64,000 nt of DNA. Origin: Clitopilus passeckerianus. Its lineage: Eukaryota > Basidiomycota > Agaricomycetes > Agaricales > Entolomataceae. This document shows positions 25,081 through 38,073 of the stretch, piece after piece (within the stretch, counting starts at the first letter, position 1; each line of letters begins with the position of its first letter). The DNA is taken from contig CALYLX010000038.1 of the NCBI GenBank assembly GCA_944990035.1, positions 1 to 64,000 on the forward strand, written 5' to 3'. The position numbers and the translations under genes were made by a program. The notes below the pieces were generated by a model. It was not told the origin of the DNA and did not search any database. It saw nothing but the letters and a program-made list of their open reading frames with translations.

Positions 25081-25146
25081 TTTGTCGACGTAATGTGCTC
25101 ACCGCTTGTGTTTGAATGTGACCTTGTCACGGTGTGCCTTTTTGTG

Positions 25147-26188
25147 ATGGCTCTTACCAAAACCGAAGATGAAAGGCTACTCAAAATTCTAGAATCCCAT
25201 GGCCAACAGTTCCTGCAGTCTTTTGGACATACGGAGACCAAAAGAAAGAAAAGAAAAAGGGCCAAGTCTCCCATAGTAGTGGAAGAACCCCTTTCAGATG
25301 AAGAAGAATGGGCGGGCATCCAGGCGGCCGAAGAAAGTGAGCATCCTCAATCTGAATCTGAATCTCAGTTTTTTGACGGGGAATAGGTTTCTCAGATAAT
25401 GAGGGTGATACCAACCGAGCACCGGCCGTCGACACGGTTGTATTCCAGGATTCTATGCAGGGAGCTGCGACGAATCACTCTTCTAAGGCCCTGATGAAGA
25501 CATTTATGGTCCGCTTCATCTTTCTCTAACGTATGCATGAGCCTGACATCCACATCCCCAGTCCTCAAAAGTTTCTAAGCTGTCAGAAGCGATCCAAGAA
25601 CCGCAAGAATCTTCAACCAAAGAACAGGAAGAAGATGACCGGTGCGGCTCCTGATACTAGGAAAGATTACCACCAATCTGATTTCCAGAAAGAACTAATG
25701 CAGAAAACGATGCGATTCTTCACCGTCTTATCCATACCCAGCTCCTCTCTGGATCATCGACCACGGAACTTGAAATAACTCCTGCTCAACGTCGTAAAGC
25801 CATAGAGGGTCGGATACTAGAGCTGTCTGGAAAGGTGAAATTGGGAAAAGGAGAGAAGTCTGTTCGTGCGCAGGAAAGGAACCGAGCCTCGAAGAGGGTG
25901 AGAGAAGGTCTTGTTGACAAAGTCGATGAAAGACGGAAGCAAGAGCTTGCTAGGGTTAGCCCCTCTACACCTAATATTTCTGCCATCTAACGTTCTCGGC
26001 AGGCGAAGGAATTGGGCAATTACCACCCAATGTTCAAGAAGATATACGAAGATGAATCTGAGAAAGCTTTGAAGAAGCGAGAACGAGGTCTCAAGATGGG
26101 TGTGGGCAAGTTCAGTGGAGGTATGATGAAACTCAGTCGCCACGACATTGCAAAGACACAGGGCGCTGGGAGTGGCCGAAGGAAATAA
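25147..26188 (+). CDS. FAF1: Faf1/C1orf131-like (DUF4602) nucleolar protein
   Basis: Likely small-subunit processome factor. N-terminus MALTKTEDERLLKILESHGQ, with a basic patch (HTETKRKKRKRAKSP) then acidic text (EEPLSDEEEWAG). After several introns the C-terminal half reads LEITPAQRRKAIEGRILELS, KLGKGEKSVRAQERNRASKR, ELGNYHPMFKKIYEDE and KKRERGLKMGVGKFSGGMMK ending LSRHDIAKTQG. The last block (RERG-x-GVGKF-GG-x-LS--DI) fits my recollection of the Faf1/C1orf131 C-terminus. The alternating acidic and basic composition is typical of nucleolar proteins. Naming is by pattern, without a search. About five exons; stop TAA 26186-26188. Confidence 0.65.
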
Positions 26189-26265
26189 GTTAATAGCAAG
26201 TGGACTGATGTAGTTGACCACGGTAGAGACCAAAAAGTAATGTACAAGCCGCAGAATATACTAAT

Positions 26266-27790
26266 TCAATACCAATAGCGCTGCACTGGGGTTGCTTGAT
26301 GCCTTTCGCGGGCTTGTTCGTGGGTGCCACGAGCAGGAGGGGCTTGTGGCCGTGTCATTGCTTTTCCGTCCAATCGCCTGCGACCCTGCTGTAAGCTAGT
26401 CACCCTTGAAGACTACTGAACATCGACTCACAAGGGGACTTCTTTTCCTTTGTCGTCAATCAGGATTATATTTCGGGCTTCTCTGGGTACGGATGCATAG
26501 CTAACGGCCATTTCCCTGCCCTAAAATTCAGTGCCTTAGCGATCGTATTTAACGGCTCTCACTCACAAGGGAAATATCTGGGCATGTCTATCGTGGTCCC
26601 CTGTGTGACCCGAGGTAGCTCTAGAGACCGCACCGGTTCCTTTCTCTTGACTGAAGTCGCCCGTTCTGAATCGCGATTAACGCTCATGCTCAAAATAATC
26701 TATAAGCAGGTTTCTCACCGATAAAGCTCATTCCCGAACTCGTCTTGGATTATTGTTGGCGAAATTCGACGGGGCCGGTTCACTGTTTTCCCAAACTCCC
26801 CCACCCTAAACGACAGTCAGTCACCTGCAAGGTCCTTGTGAAAATATAATCTCACCTTGTGATTTCTTTCCCTTCGTTGTTCCAGAAGACAACATTCAAT
26901 CCTCCAGGGATGATATAATGATACATTTCCGGGTTGCTGTCCCCGTCGCCGCTGATTTCGTGCTCGTAGATAACAGGCTACAAATAAGTACCCGCAGTGG
27001 CAAGAAGATACGTCAATTTCTCACCTCAATGACCTCTGGCTCCGAGTGGTGAGAGCGGTTTTCGAAGCTAGTCTCGTGTATTGGGTACACTCTTTGGGTA
27101 TGCTGTTCTGGGGATGTCGAACGTGTTCTACCCTTTCTCAACGAGGGCTTGACATTCGCCGTCAGTGATTGCCACGCAGATGTATGAAGATCGACTCCTA
27201 CCCGTCTACCATAACCTCCCGAACCGACCTTCCTCAGCGGCAGTGATGGCGGGAATCCCTGTTGCTGCTGCTGCTTTCCATGCGGTGACCGTCCTCTCAT
27301 GATTGACACATACCCACTACTCGTCGATCTCATGTCGGAGAACTCGTCCTCCTCTGCGACAACTGCTCGGCCCGGGTCCCATGAAACCTCGCTAGGAGCC
27401 TTGCGACTCCCACCCTGGTCTCGCTTTTTACCGGATGGTCGTCTGTACACCGAAGGTATCACATTTGTAGAGGTTGTGGAGTCAGAGCCGTCGCTACTGG
27501 TTGGTGGGGGAAAGAACACAGGAGTCTCGGGTACAGTGCTATGTCGTCCTGTGGAGATGAGCTCCTGTAGAGGATCAATATACCGCTTGTGCAAAATGAA
27601 TGATTCTCACCTCTGGTGTGTGCAGTCCGCTCCGCTCAAACACGTCATTCAAAGGATACTCAGAAGGTGAATCCTCTTCCCAGTGCCTTGTCCCACTGAC
27701 CTCGTCGGTTTGTATGGCTTCCCGTCGTTGCCCGTGTTGTGTAGACTTCCCGCCCCAGCCAAAGAATCTTAGGACCTTTCGGAAGACCAT
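26266..27790 (-). CDS. Orphan Ser/Arg-rich protein with repeated short beta-type motifs
   Basis: Not recognised. Starts MVFRKVLRFFGWGGKSTQHG, then DVFERSGLHTPE, spliced to ELISTGRHSTVPETPVFFPP. The middle is disordered (SDSTTSTNVIPSVYRRPSGK, PHGKQQQQQGFPPSLPL). The C-terminal third is split into small exons, three of which each end in a similar unit: LNVVFWNNEGKEITR (about 26870-26915), ISPTIIQDEFGNELYR (about 26740-26785) and RNIILIDDKGKEVPL (about 26440-26485). The pattern is hydrophobic pair, D/N/Q, D/E/N, x, G, K/N, E. Ends ATPVQRYWY. Five or six exons. The basic hydrophobic N-terminus could bind membranes (inference). Confidence 0.6.
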
Positions 27791-28072
27791 AGCTCACGTT
27801 TGATGGGTTCATTGCCACAGAAAGGGCAGACTTAAATACGGGCCTACACGAGGAGACCATGACTCCGACAGTCGTTTCAGAGGATCGCGCTCTTTTATGG
27901 CCTGCCTTTTGCCGACCCTGAGCTGTCTTTCGATCCGTCACGGTGTAGGTCATATATCATTGAGGAACACGCAGTCGGCAGGCAAGGCCCACGAAGCACA
28001 GGAGATGTTATTGGCTGGTACCCCACATACAAACACTGATCCGGTACCGACACGCGCCTACTTCAACACCCG

Positions 28073-29275
28073 CTAATTCTGAGTTTCAGCGTGTTGCAGT
28101 TGTCGGACCTGTGACAAAGCTTGGGTAATTTTGGTCAAAGTTTCAGCGACGGTGCCCAAAGTAGTCAGATCCGCAACGTTTTGAGCATTTGAAAGCATCG
28201 AGATCCTGCTTGAGAGGTTTTGCATGGTTGTTTGGAGAGCTTGCGAAGACTCATCTAAAATCTTGTCGAGGTTTCCGTTAGGCAGCTGGAAATGATGGCC
28301 AGGGATTAGAGTTGAAAATCCAAATGACCTGGGAGTAGGCTATTACCACATTGTTAGCCAGGGGGGGCTGACTTGAAGTTGATGGCTTTATAGTGGCCTG
28401 TAACATTCTTAGGATCGTAAATTTGGTGCAGGCCGATAGTTAAGCTTACCTGAGGACTTTGCTCGAAGCTCCGTTCTTGAGGCTGTGGGGGTAGAGCAAT
28501 TGTCTGATGCCTTGCTGTTCCGGGATGGCTCGAATTCATGGGAACAAGTCTCTCTCGTCCATTCGAGTCTGGTTGCGTGACATATACTGTCCCACAAATC
28601 ACGCATTCCTAAGCCGACCAAAGATATGTGAACCTCGAGGAATGTGCTAGACGTTGAAGGAACTGACCTCCCGGGGATCTCTTTCACCTCCGACTCTCGG
28701 GGGCCGCACCAGTGGCACGCCGTAGCACCTCGAATTCAAGCACTCGTCACCGAGCATGGCCCAGCCTTTGAGCAGCCGTTTCCCGATCTCAGCTGAAGCA
28801 GTGTCGGATTGTTCCCGTCTGCGCCTGGATTCCTCTGTTTCTGCAGGGGGAGCAAACACGGGGGAGCTTAATGCACTTGATATTTCTGTGGGAGGGGTGG
28901 AAGCGCGAGATGGATGAGAATCAGAAGTTTCGCTGCTGGAAGCTGTCACGGTAGGAGGTTGAATGGACAATGCAGTTTTTGTAGCTATCGTGTTGCACAA
29001 ACTATTTCATATTCGATTCGCAAAGAAGGTGCGAGGATGAGCTTACTCGTACTTGGATTGGCATCACATTTAACGCAAATGTGCACAGTCGGTTCTCTTC
29101 CTTTCGGAGAGCGCATCAGAGGGACGGTACATCCAGCAGTGCTGCATGCATTGTCTGTCAATACCTAAGTAGCAGCCATGAGGCTCAGGAGCGACGTCGA
29201 GTAGCATTCAAATCTTACCCAGCCCTGCAGCATGTACTCTCCTAGCTTTGAAGATATATCGTTGATTGAGCTCAT
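28073..29275 (-). CDS. Protein with two Auto_anti-p27 (ZNRD2/SSSCA1-type) zinc ribbons
   Basis: The first unit starts at residue 1: MSSINDISSKLGEYMLQGW, spliced to VLTDNACSTAGCTVPLMRSP and TVHICVKCDANPSTSK. The second unit lies past a Ser/Thr/Pro linker (TASSSETSDSHPSRASTPPT): IGKRLLKGWAMLGDECLNSR, CYGVPLVRPPR, spliced to ECVICGTVYV. Each has the family order of GxxLLxGW--L--C--C then C--C. The C-terminus is coiled (LDESSQALQTTMQNLSSRIS, ETLTKITQALSQVRQLQHAE). Human ZNRD2 (p27 autoantigen) has this ribbon; its cellular role is poorly defined. Divergent from the EDEM gene, with 210 bp between starts. Stop TAG 28073-28075. Confidence 0.8.
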
Positions 29276-29485
29276 CGTTGCAGCCCTTGAGATCGACAAA
29301 GTCAGTGACAGTGACCAGGCTCAAGTTGGACACAGCTTGCCAAGAAAATTCCCCCATTTGGCTCAATTTCCCATGATGCTTGATCGCCCCGGACTTGCCA
29401 ATCGTGCCACGACAAGCCACGACGACATTGCTAACGGTACTCAGGGCTGTTCCTAAGCCTCTATTTTCTCTTCGACCTCCCGGTT

Positions 29486-32400
29486 ATGAAGTGGGGTACA
29501 GTCTGGCCACGACTGCTACTTCCATGGACCTTCCTTCTCTTTTTCTGTACGCCAAGTTTGGGCATACTCACGGCTAGAGGTGTCAAATGGAATAATGCGA
29601 CGCGACTTGCTGCACGGTAGGCGCTCAGTTCTCATTAGTTCAGTCTTCTTGGACGGACCGCTGAACTACATCTGCAGCGAAAAGACCCGCGACCTTTGGT
29701 ATCACGGTTTCGACAATTACATGACTTATGGTACGTTCCTTGCGTTCCTGATTTGGCATCTGGCTGACGGCTCCGCCAGCTTTTCCGATGGACGAGGTTC
29801 GCTCAAAAGATATCTCTACGCACGCGGAAGCCTAAAGACCTTTTAGCTGACACCACTATCATGTTCTGGACAAGGGCCGGATTGGGGCAATCCGTGGGTT
29901 TCCATTTCATTCAGGTCTCGTGCACTGAGTTGAAAGCAAGGCTTCATTAACAGGAGGAACATTGCAGCAAACGATGTGGCGGGCAACTTCTCCCTTACCC
30001 TGATCGATGTACTGGACTCTTTCGTCGTCCTTGGAGATGCAAAAGGCTTTGAAGAAGCGGTTAAAAACGTTATGACTTGGGTATCATTCGACGTCAATAC
30101 GAAACCTCAAGTGTTCGAAGTCACCATTCGTGTGCTGGGTGGATTGTTGTCCGGCCACATTTTTGCCCACACACCTGGGCAGCCATTCCATCTACCCTGG
30201 TACAAGGATGAACTCTTACACATGGCACACGACCTAGGTGAAAGGCTACTCCCTGCATTCAATACCCCAACTGGTCTTCCATATGCCCGGGTCCGTGTTT
30301 CGTTCTCTCGCAGCTGGAAACACCCTCATTCGTGTTCCGGATAGATCAATCTCCGTCAGGGTATCATGAAAGGCGAAAGTATCGAGACATGTTGGTATCC
30401 CCCAGCACCTGGTCCCTTCTGAGCTAACACCTCCCTTATAGGCACGGCTGGAGCAGGGTCCTTGATATTGGAATTCGCCACCTTAAGCCGACTCACAGGC
30501 GACGATCGCTTCGAGAAAGCCGCGCATAAAGTAGGCCCTCTCAATCTGTATGCTAATGCCACATCTTGACACAAGCGGTAGGCCTTCTTCGGGATCTGGA
30601 ATCGCAGGTCAAGTCTTAACCTAGTCGGAAATACGATCAACACATTTAGCGGGGTTCGTAAGTCATCGCCTGCCTTTAGGCCCTCGCATACTAATCTCAT
30701 GGGTAGACCTGGATGGCTCCTGAAGTGACTAGTATTGGTGCTGGTGTTGATTCGTTCTTCGAATATGCTCTGAAGTGGTATATTCTCAGCGGTAGGCCAA
30801 GTCTTCCTGTATTTAGCCAATGCTCTGAACATCTGTCTATGCAGGAGACCCTGAGTACCTAGATGTGTGGGATGATGCGTATGCTGCAATGATGAGATAC
30901 TCAAGAGCTATGGATGGGTTCTGGGTGAGATTTTATCGCATAGCCCTCGTGAAGGGACCACTAACACACCACAGTATCGAACCGTCAATATAAATAGTGG
31001 CGACGTCGCCTATTTCACTGTGGACTCGCTATCCGCTTTCTGGCCCGGCTTGCAAGTGCTCGCCGGGGACGTTCAAAATGCAATCAAGCTTCATCTAATT
31101 TGTATGTTGAGCCTGCACACCTCTTTTTACCTGACTTACCTGTTTTCGGCTAGATTACAATTTATGGAAGGAACATAGTGGGCTCCCTGAAGTTTTCGAC
31201 ACCAACTACAAGAAAGCCACGTCGCACCAATATCCCTTACGACCTGAATTCATTGAATCAACCTGGTACCTGTATAGGGTAAGTGTCCAGCGCCTGGAGT
31301 TGATGACTCTCTCAACGAGTGATGTTTGACCAGGCAACTCGTGATCCTTTCTATCTGGACGTCGGAGAACAAGTTCTCTCCGACATTATCAGTCGGACAA
31401 AAGTTTCATGTGGGCTCACGGGAATACAAGATCTGCGAACCAATAAACAGGATGACAGGATGGAGTCCTTTGCACTCTCAGAGACACTTAAGGTGTGTAT
31501 ATGTTCTTGTTCATTGTCAGGACGGATCTAATCAATGAAGAATAGTATCTATACCTCCTCTTCGACGAAGAAAATCCTCTCAACAGCGAAGATTCGAACT
31601 ACGTTTTCACCACCGAAGGGCATATCCTCAAACTTCCACGTGAACATCTTCGACCTATGCCTGCCGCAAGGAGGAAATCGCGACCTATAGATAACAGCCA
31701 ATGTCCCGCCTATGTCCCCACACCTGGCGGTCGTTACTTGGCCCCACAGTCTCCCATATTCCAAGGGATCCTATCCAGAGCAGATTTTGATTATGCAAGA
31801 CTTTTAGTTGGCAGAGCCGCACATCAGTATGACATCGACTCCTGGTCTCCATATGGTTATTGTGAAAGGCCGCAACTATCTCTTTTTGTAAGAAGTACCG
31901 CATTTCTCTACACCTTAAACAGAACTGACCTACTGTCATGATCTATTTTCCAGACCTACGATTACATCCTCTCTGCTGATGGCTCAAATGTACCTGAAGA
32001 TCTCAGCCCAAGTCTCCTGAAGCTCGAGGTCGTCCCTGATGGCTATATTATGCACAATGTCAGCGGCGTCAGGATGCAAACGGTGCGCCGACTTGACGGG
32101 ACAGGCTATAATGTTCGAAAACGTACGCCTTTCTACTGTGCTTTCAAATTCCTCAAGCTAACTCGTTGCACCTATCAAGTGGGTCACTATACAGTTCGCC
32201 CGGGCCAGGTTGTTTACATCAACGACTCTACGATATTCATGGACACAGAACAACCTCCCAAGCCAACAGAGCACTTCGAGATACCCCTTCGCTTCTCGGT
32301 CGATGTCGTTGACCCTATGTTCCATGGATACCTCGACTCATCTGACCTCCACGCACTTGTCACAGCATACACTGCACATTTTGGAGGCGATCCTTTCTCG

Positions 32401-32889
32401 CCAAACCTGGGAAACGGGAAACGACTGCGTTTCGCAAACGCCGAAGGGCTAGTTGTTCATCGGGACCAGGCTAACCCTCACGGCTGTGACCCATATCAAC
32501 ATGAGCTGACCGATAACGTCCTCGTCGTACGCCGCGGGGAATGCACATTCTTGGAGAAACTGGTTGCTGCGAGAGAGGCTGGTGCCGCTGGCGTAGTGGT
32601 TGTCAGCGACGAGGACAGCGTAATAAACCCGACTGCCAACAAGGACGAGGTGGAAGCTGCTGGTGATTTGACGGATGTAGTGGTCGTCCTTCTGCCTAGG
32701 AAGGCTGGTGAAGCACTTGAGGCAGTTATGGGTAGCGCCGAGCAGGCAGGATACCAGATATCGATGAAGGTGGAAATGGATGAAGAGGATGCGTCACAGC
32801 CTGCATCGGAGCCCTCAGAAAGGAAAGATCCTAATCGAATATTGTATATTAATGGCCATCCGCTACACAACACGAGGCTGCTTGTCTAG
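29486..32889 (+). CDS. MNL1: EDEM/Htm1-type GH47 alpha-mannosidase with C-terminal PA domain
   Basis: ER-associated degradation mannosidase that trims N-glycans of misfolded glycoproteins. The start at 29486 gives a signal peptide (MKWGTVWPRLLLPWTFLLFF then CTPSLGILTARG). GH47 text follows: TRDLWYHGFDNYMTYAFPMD, ELTPLSCSGQGPDWGNP, NIAANDVAGNFSLTLIDVLD, RVLGGLLSGHIFAH, GTAGAGSLILEFATLSRLTG, INTFSGTWMAPEVTSIGAGV and RPEFIESTWYLYRATRDPFY, ending with the glycosidase core at MESFALSETLKYLYLLFDE. A protease-associated domain near the C-terminus (HELTDNVLVVRRGECTFLEK, AREAGAAGVVVVSDED) is as in EDEM3 and Htm1. No HDEL-type retention signal (ends NTRLLV). About 880 residues and more than 12 introns. 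Confidence 0.93.
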
Positions 32890-32920
32890 AATCTGTAACA
32901 CCATAGATATCTAATCGTCG

Positions 32921-33614
32921 GTTTGCACAATGGAATAGATAGGAGCATCTAGCTTTGGCCGGTCGCCTTTGAGGAACAAGAGCTCTATGATAAAGAGGTA
33001 TTCAAGAGTCTGCCCGCCTAGCTTGGCAATGAGTTCTCCGGCAGCCTGGGCTGAGCCACCTATGATCGAGCTGTTAACAAGCAGGTAGTTGGGGGCAATA
33101 GCGAAAGCGTACCTGTCGCAATGAGATCGTCAATAACAACCACCGTCTGTTCTGGTTTGATTCCATCGGCCTGCATTTCAAAGACGTCCTGTAAATTCAG
33201 TCAGGATGGGTGGTCTGGTCGAATTCGGTAGCAAACTCGCAGTTCCATATTCTTTCTCATACGAGGCAGAAACACATTCTCCCGGAAGCTTGCCCCTCTT
33301 CCTTACGGGTACAAATGCAGCTCCTAGTCGTAGGGCTATGATAGGGCCAAGTAGAAATCCACGAGCGTCAAGGCCAACGACGACATCGATCTTCTTAGAC
33401 GGCGAACTCGGGATAGTATGAGATGTGAGTCGGTGAACGAAATGAGTGATAAGGGTTTCAAAGACGATCGGGTTCCTGAGCAAAGGGAAGATGTCAAGGA
33501 ATACAATGCCCTGCAAGGTTGAGGACTTGCAAGACACACAGGAAAATGATAACATACCTTCTTGGGGAAGTCTGGATGGCTTGTTAGGTGGCTCTTAATG
33601 TATTGCACGTCCAT
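32921..33614 (-). CDS. APT1: Adenine phosphoribosyltransferase
   Basis: Purine salvage: adenine plus PRPP gives AMP. Start MDVQYIKSHLTSHPDFPKK at 33614, spliced to GIVFLDIFPLLRNPIVFETL, then DVVVGLDARGFLLGPIIALR (adenine site region), FVPVRKRGKLPG and SYEKEYGT. The PRPP-binding loop is VVVIDDLIATGGSAQAAGEL, complete. Ends LEYLFIIELLFLKGDRPKLD then IYSIVQTDD, with TAG at 32921-32923. About 180 residues, normal for the family. Four exons. The stop lies 31 bp from the convergent EDEM stop. Confidence 0.94.
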
Positions 33615-33809
33615 CTTTGGCGATAGTTCAAGATCAAGGCCGGAAAGAGAAAATTTCAGGTCGACACTGCAAGATCGACAATCATGAGCCAATGTCGTAT
33701 TTAACGCAGATACCGGGTATTGCATATGAGAACCATGAACTCATAATTTTTGCATGCCATATAGAAAAGACAAATATGATGATAATGTGCAACGGTACTA
33801 CATGATGGT

Positions 33810-34798
33810 TTATACGGATTCCAAGACCTCCGGCTCCTTGAAGTCCTTTGCAACGCGTGTGCCTGTCTCCTACAAATAATAGGATATTAGTATAACACTT
33901 TTGAAGAATGAAGTCGCGCCAGATACGCACATCTGTTGACTCGCCGTGAAGTTCCATGAGCTTGGAGACATCGAACTTAGGTGCCTTAAGGATCTTTGCC
34001 TTGCGAACATAGACGTTCTGCAGGGGGTAGATGCCACGAGCAGCCTTCTCGATCTCCCGACCAATCGCCTCAGGGACAAACTTCTGAACCAACTCCTTCA
34101 AGTCACAGCTCGATGCTTCCCTGGTCATGATTTCGAACATCTTCTTCCTGATTTCGCGTATCTGACTTGACTGAGCATAGGTGGTCTTCCTCACTTGGTT
34201 GGGACGGCGCTTGGTGAAGCCAATAGCGAAGAGACGGAGGAGGTAACCGTCGGTGGTTTTAACATCGACATGTGCCTCAATGAGGGTTTGCCACTTGCGG
34301 ACAAGTGAACGGAGCTTGTCTGAAGTGAAGTCCATGCCGTGGAAGTTGGTGAGGCAGTTCTTGCCTTGAATCTCATCGATCCTTAGCTTGATTTTTCGGA
34401 AGGATTGCTCCTCATCCTTGTTGAGATCGGCGAGCGACAATTCGACGATACGACCCCTCAGAGAGTCGTTGGCGTTTTCTGTCAAATAATTAGCCGGGAT
34501 CCAATCCAAACGCTGAGGGAAACGCACTGAGGCCCTGGGACCTGTTAGCAAGGGTCTTGCCAACATTTCGGACCTCAAAGATTGAAGGAGCCTTGATGTC
34601 GTACCAGTCTAAATTCGCACTTTAAAACGTAGTCAAATATTTTCGAGATGATGATAACCAACCCTTGCGAGAGAAGGGGTCGACGACCTTCTTCTTGATG
34701 CCCTTCTTGCCCTTCGAGAGGCGCTTGTTCTGTGATTATCGAGGTCACTAGCCATTCCTGAGAGTATAACTGTGCGTTCCAACCTTTCCTACAGCCAT
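33810..34798 (-). CDS. RPS1: 40S ribosomal protein eS1 (RPS1/RPS3a)
   Basis: Small-subunit ribosomal protein. A tiny first exon (MAVGK, 34798-34784) is spliced to [20 protein letters not shown], then [27 protein letters not shown] and [20 protein letters not shown]. The long exon continues [79 protein letters not shown] and [20 protein letters not shown]. The last exon ends [19 protein letters not shown]. Full length, about 255 residues. An early short exon followed by an intron is usual for fungal ribosomal protein genes. Confidence 0.96.
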
Positions 34799-35010
34799 AT
34801 TGTATCAATGAAATGAGCGGTAGTGTTCGACCGCAAACGAGGATGAGCCGGCACTTGGACGGGCTTAGTTTTGAGTGGGCTGAGGCGTCGTATTCGTTTG
34901 TTAGTGTTGTCGCCAATCGGTGGCTTCAAACCTTATTTTATCAGCTGGCAAGTTGATTCCCACGACTCCATCACGATGTGTCACGCTGATTATCGATCAC
35001 GCTCCCCTCC

Positions 35011-35776
35011 ATGCTCTCGAGGCAAGAGTTTGAGGAAGCATGCAAGGCTCTTATAGGAAAATACCAGTCAATTTCGTCTGCAAGAGATGACCTAAAAGAA
35101 TGGTCATGGAATGAACATCCTGTGCGTTCCTTCAGCGAAATTTGGAGCTCTCCCTGCCAATTGAAATACGCCCAGTCGGTCCCAGGATTTGGTTACATGT
35201 CGCGCACTGTCATTTGTACTTGGAAGGCAAGCACAATAAGCACGGATTCCATACTCACAGAGGCCGAGTCGGAAGACTACTCTGTTGAAATGGAGGATGA
35301 CGCTTCCGCAATGGATCATATCCCGGAAAGGGACATTCTAACTTGCCAGCAATATGTGGTATACTCGGCTACTTTCCAGGTCCCAGCTTTTTACTTTGCT
35401 TTACACGCTTCCAGTTCGTCGAACGATATTTTGTGTCTATGTAATACCTGATATACATCCAGATGGATCTGCTCTAGCTTTGTCTGATTTGGTTCGGACA
35501 ACTCTATTTCATCCTTATTCATTCTCGGAAACCACGGCTACAACGTTTGGGCTAACTCGTTCCAGCTCGCCCTTCCCTCTACTTTCGCAAGGAGAACACC
35601 CCACTCTCGGAACCCCGTGTTGGTACCTTCACCCGTGCGAATCGGCCAACGCAGTTGAGGAGTTGCTATCTGCCAGCAACGAGGCTGATGGCTCCGCATT
35701 ACAGAGGTTTGTTCGCTGGATGGAACTCTGGTTAATGGTGGTAGGGACGGCCGTCAATGTTCATAATACTCTGTAG
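35011..35776 (+). CDS. ATG10: Autophagy E2-like enzyme Atg10
   Basis: E2-like enzyme that transfers Atg12 to Atg5. The start at 35011 gives MLSRQEFEEACKALIGKYQS, then WSWNEHP spliced to SVPGFGYMSRTV. An acidic middle segment (EDDASAMDHIPERD) leads to QQYVVYSATFQVPAFYFALH; a second intron gives GSALALSDLVRTTLFH. The catalytic Cys is in HPTLGTPCWYLHPCESANAV: the HPC is the Atg3/Atg10 active-site signature. The C-terminus is QRFVRWMELWLMVVGTAVNV. About 220 residues. The first intron (54 nt) is a multiple of three with no stop, so its retention would still give an open frame. Confidence 0.88.
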
Positions 35777-36079
35777 ATTCTTGTGTTTTTCGTTGTTGCC
35801 GAGACAAATATGGAATACATATGAAAGCGGTTGGACCGGAGCTTACCCATCAGAGACTATAAATCAGACGATGACACCAATTCCCGGGTCGGTCAACGTT
35901 AACGAGCTCCTCAGCGTACCATTCTCTAAAAGTTGCGCCAGCGGTTTGCTTGCGGCCGTCCACTGGAAGTTTTGTCGTACGATCTGCGTGATCGCCGTAT
36001 CAGTGTTGTGTTTGTTATTGCCAATCCTGTCGACTCCGAAATCGATTAGAATAAGAGCGGCACGTATATAAAGCCTGCA
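35777..36079. other. Intergenic region before the thiolase gene
   Basis: About 300 bp. A 104-codon frame (35757-36071) is open but composition and context give no sign of a gene. Contains the thiolase promoter. Confidence 0.5.
36065..36072 (+). promoter_or_regulatory. TATA-like box immediately upstream of the thiolase ATG
   Basis: TATATAAA ends 8 bp before the first ATG at 36080. If used, transcription about 30 bp downstream would skip that ATG and leave the ATG at 36143 as the first start. Confidence 0.4.
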
Positions 36080-37591
<1,512 letters not shown>

Positions 37592-38073
37592 GGAAACTGG
37601 GCTCTTTTTCTGCACTCTCTGCTTCGATCTCTTAGATAACCCACTGTACTCTAAAGCACATGCGAATTGTTTAAATTGGAACTTCAAAACTTTGGACCCT
37701 TCACCCCACGCGCTCCTTCAACCGATATATCCGCCATCAACATGAGGAGGAACCTTTTCCCTGATAAAGTGTGCAATGGAGTCATCTGCTCCTCTTGCTC
37801 TGGTTTGACCAAATACATTGTAATTGAGTTTAATCCGGCAACAGATGTTCAACAGCTCACATGAACCTCAGGATAACGATATCGCACCAACTCTCTCACG
37901 GAATGAAATATTCTTCCGGACGGTTGTGCGAGGTTGTGCATCGAAGGGTTGGAAGGTGGGCCGGCCTTAGGGGCTTCTGCACGATAAGGTGAACCCTGGC
38001 AGATATAAGAGTGTCATGTTGGGCGCTCCTGAAGTTAGAGGACATAGTCGCCTGCCTTGTCAATGCCTTGGTC
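37592..38073. other. Intergenic region, no gene seen
   Basis: About 480 bp. Short frames on both strands (e.g. plus 37557-37745, minus 37896-38087) lack any recognisable motif. It presumably holds the thiolase 3' UTR and the transporter promoter. Confidence 0.5.

Noticed and set aside
32496..32873. Long minus-strand frame opposite the EDEM last exon
   Set aside because: It is the antisense shadow of a well-supported PA-domain coding exon.
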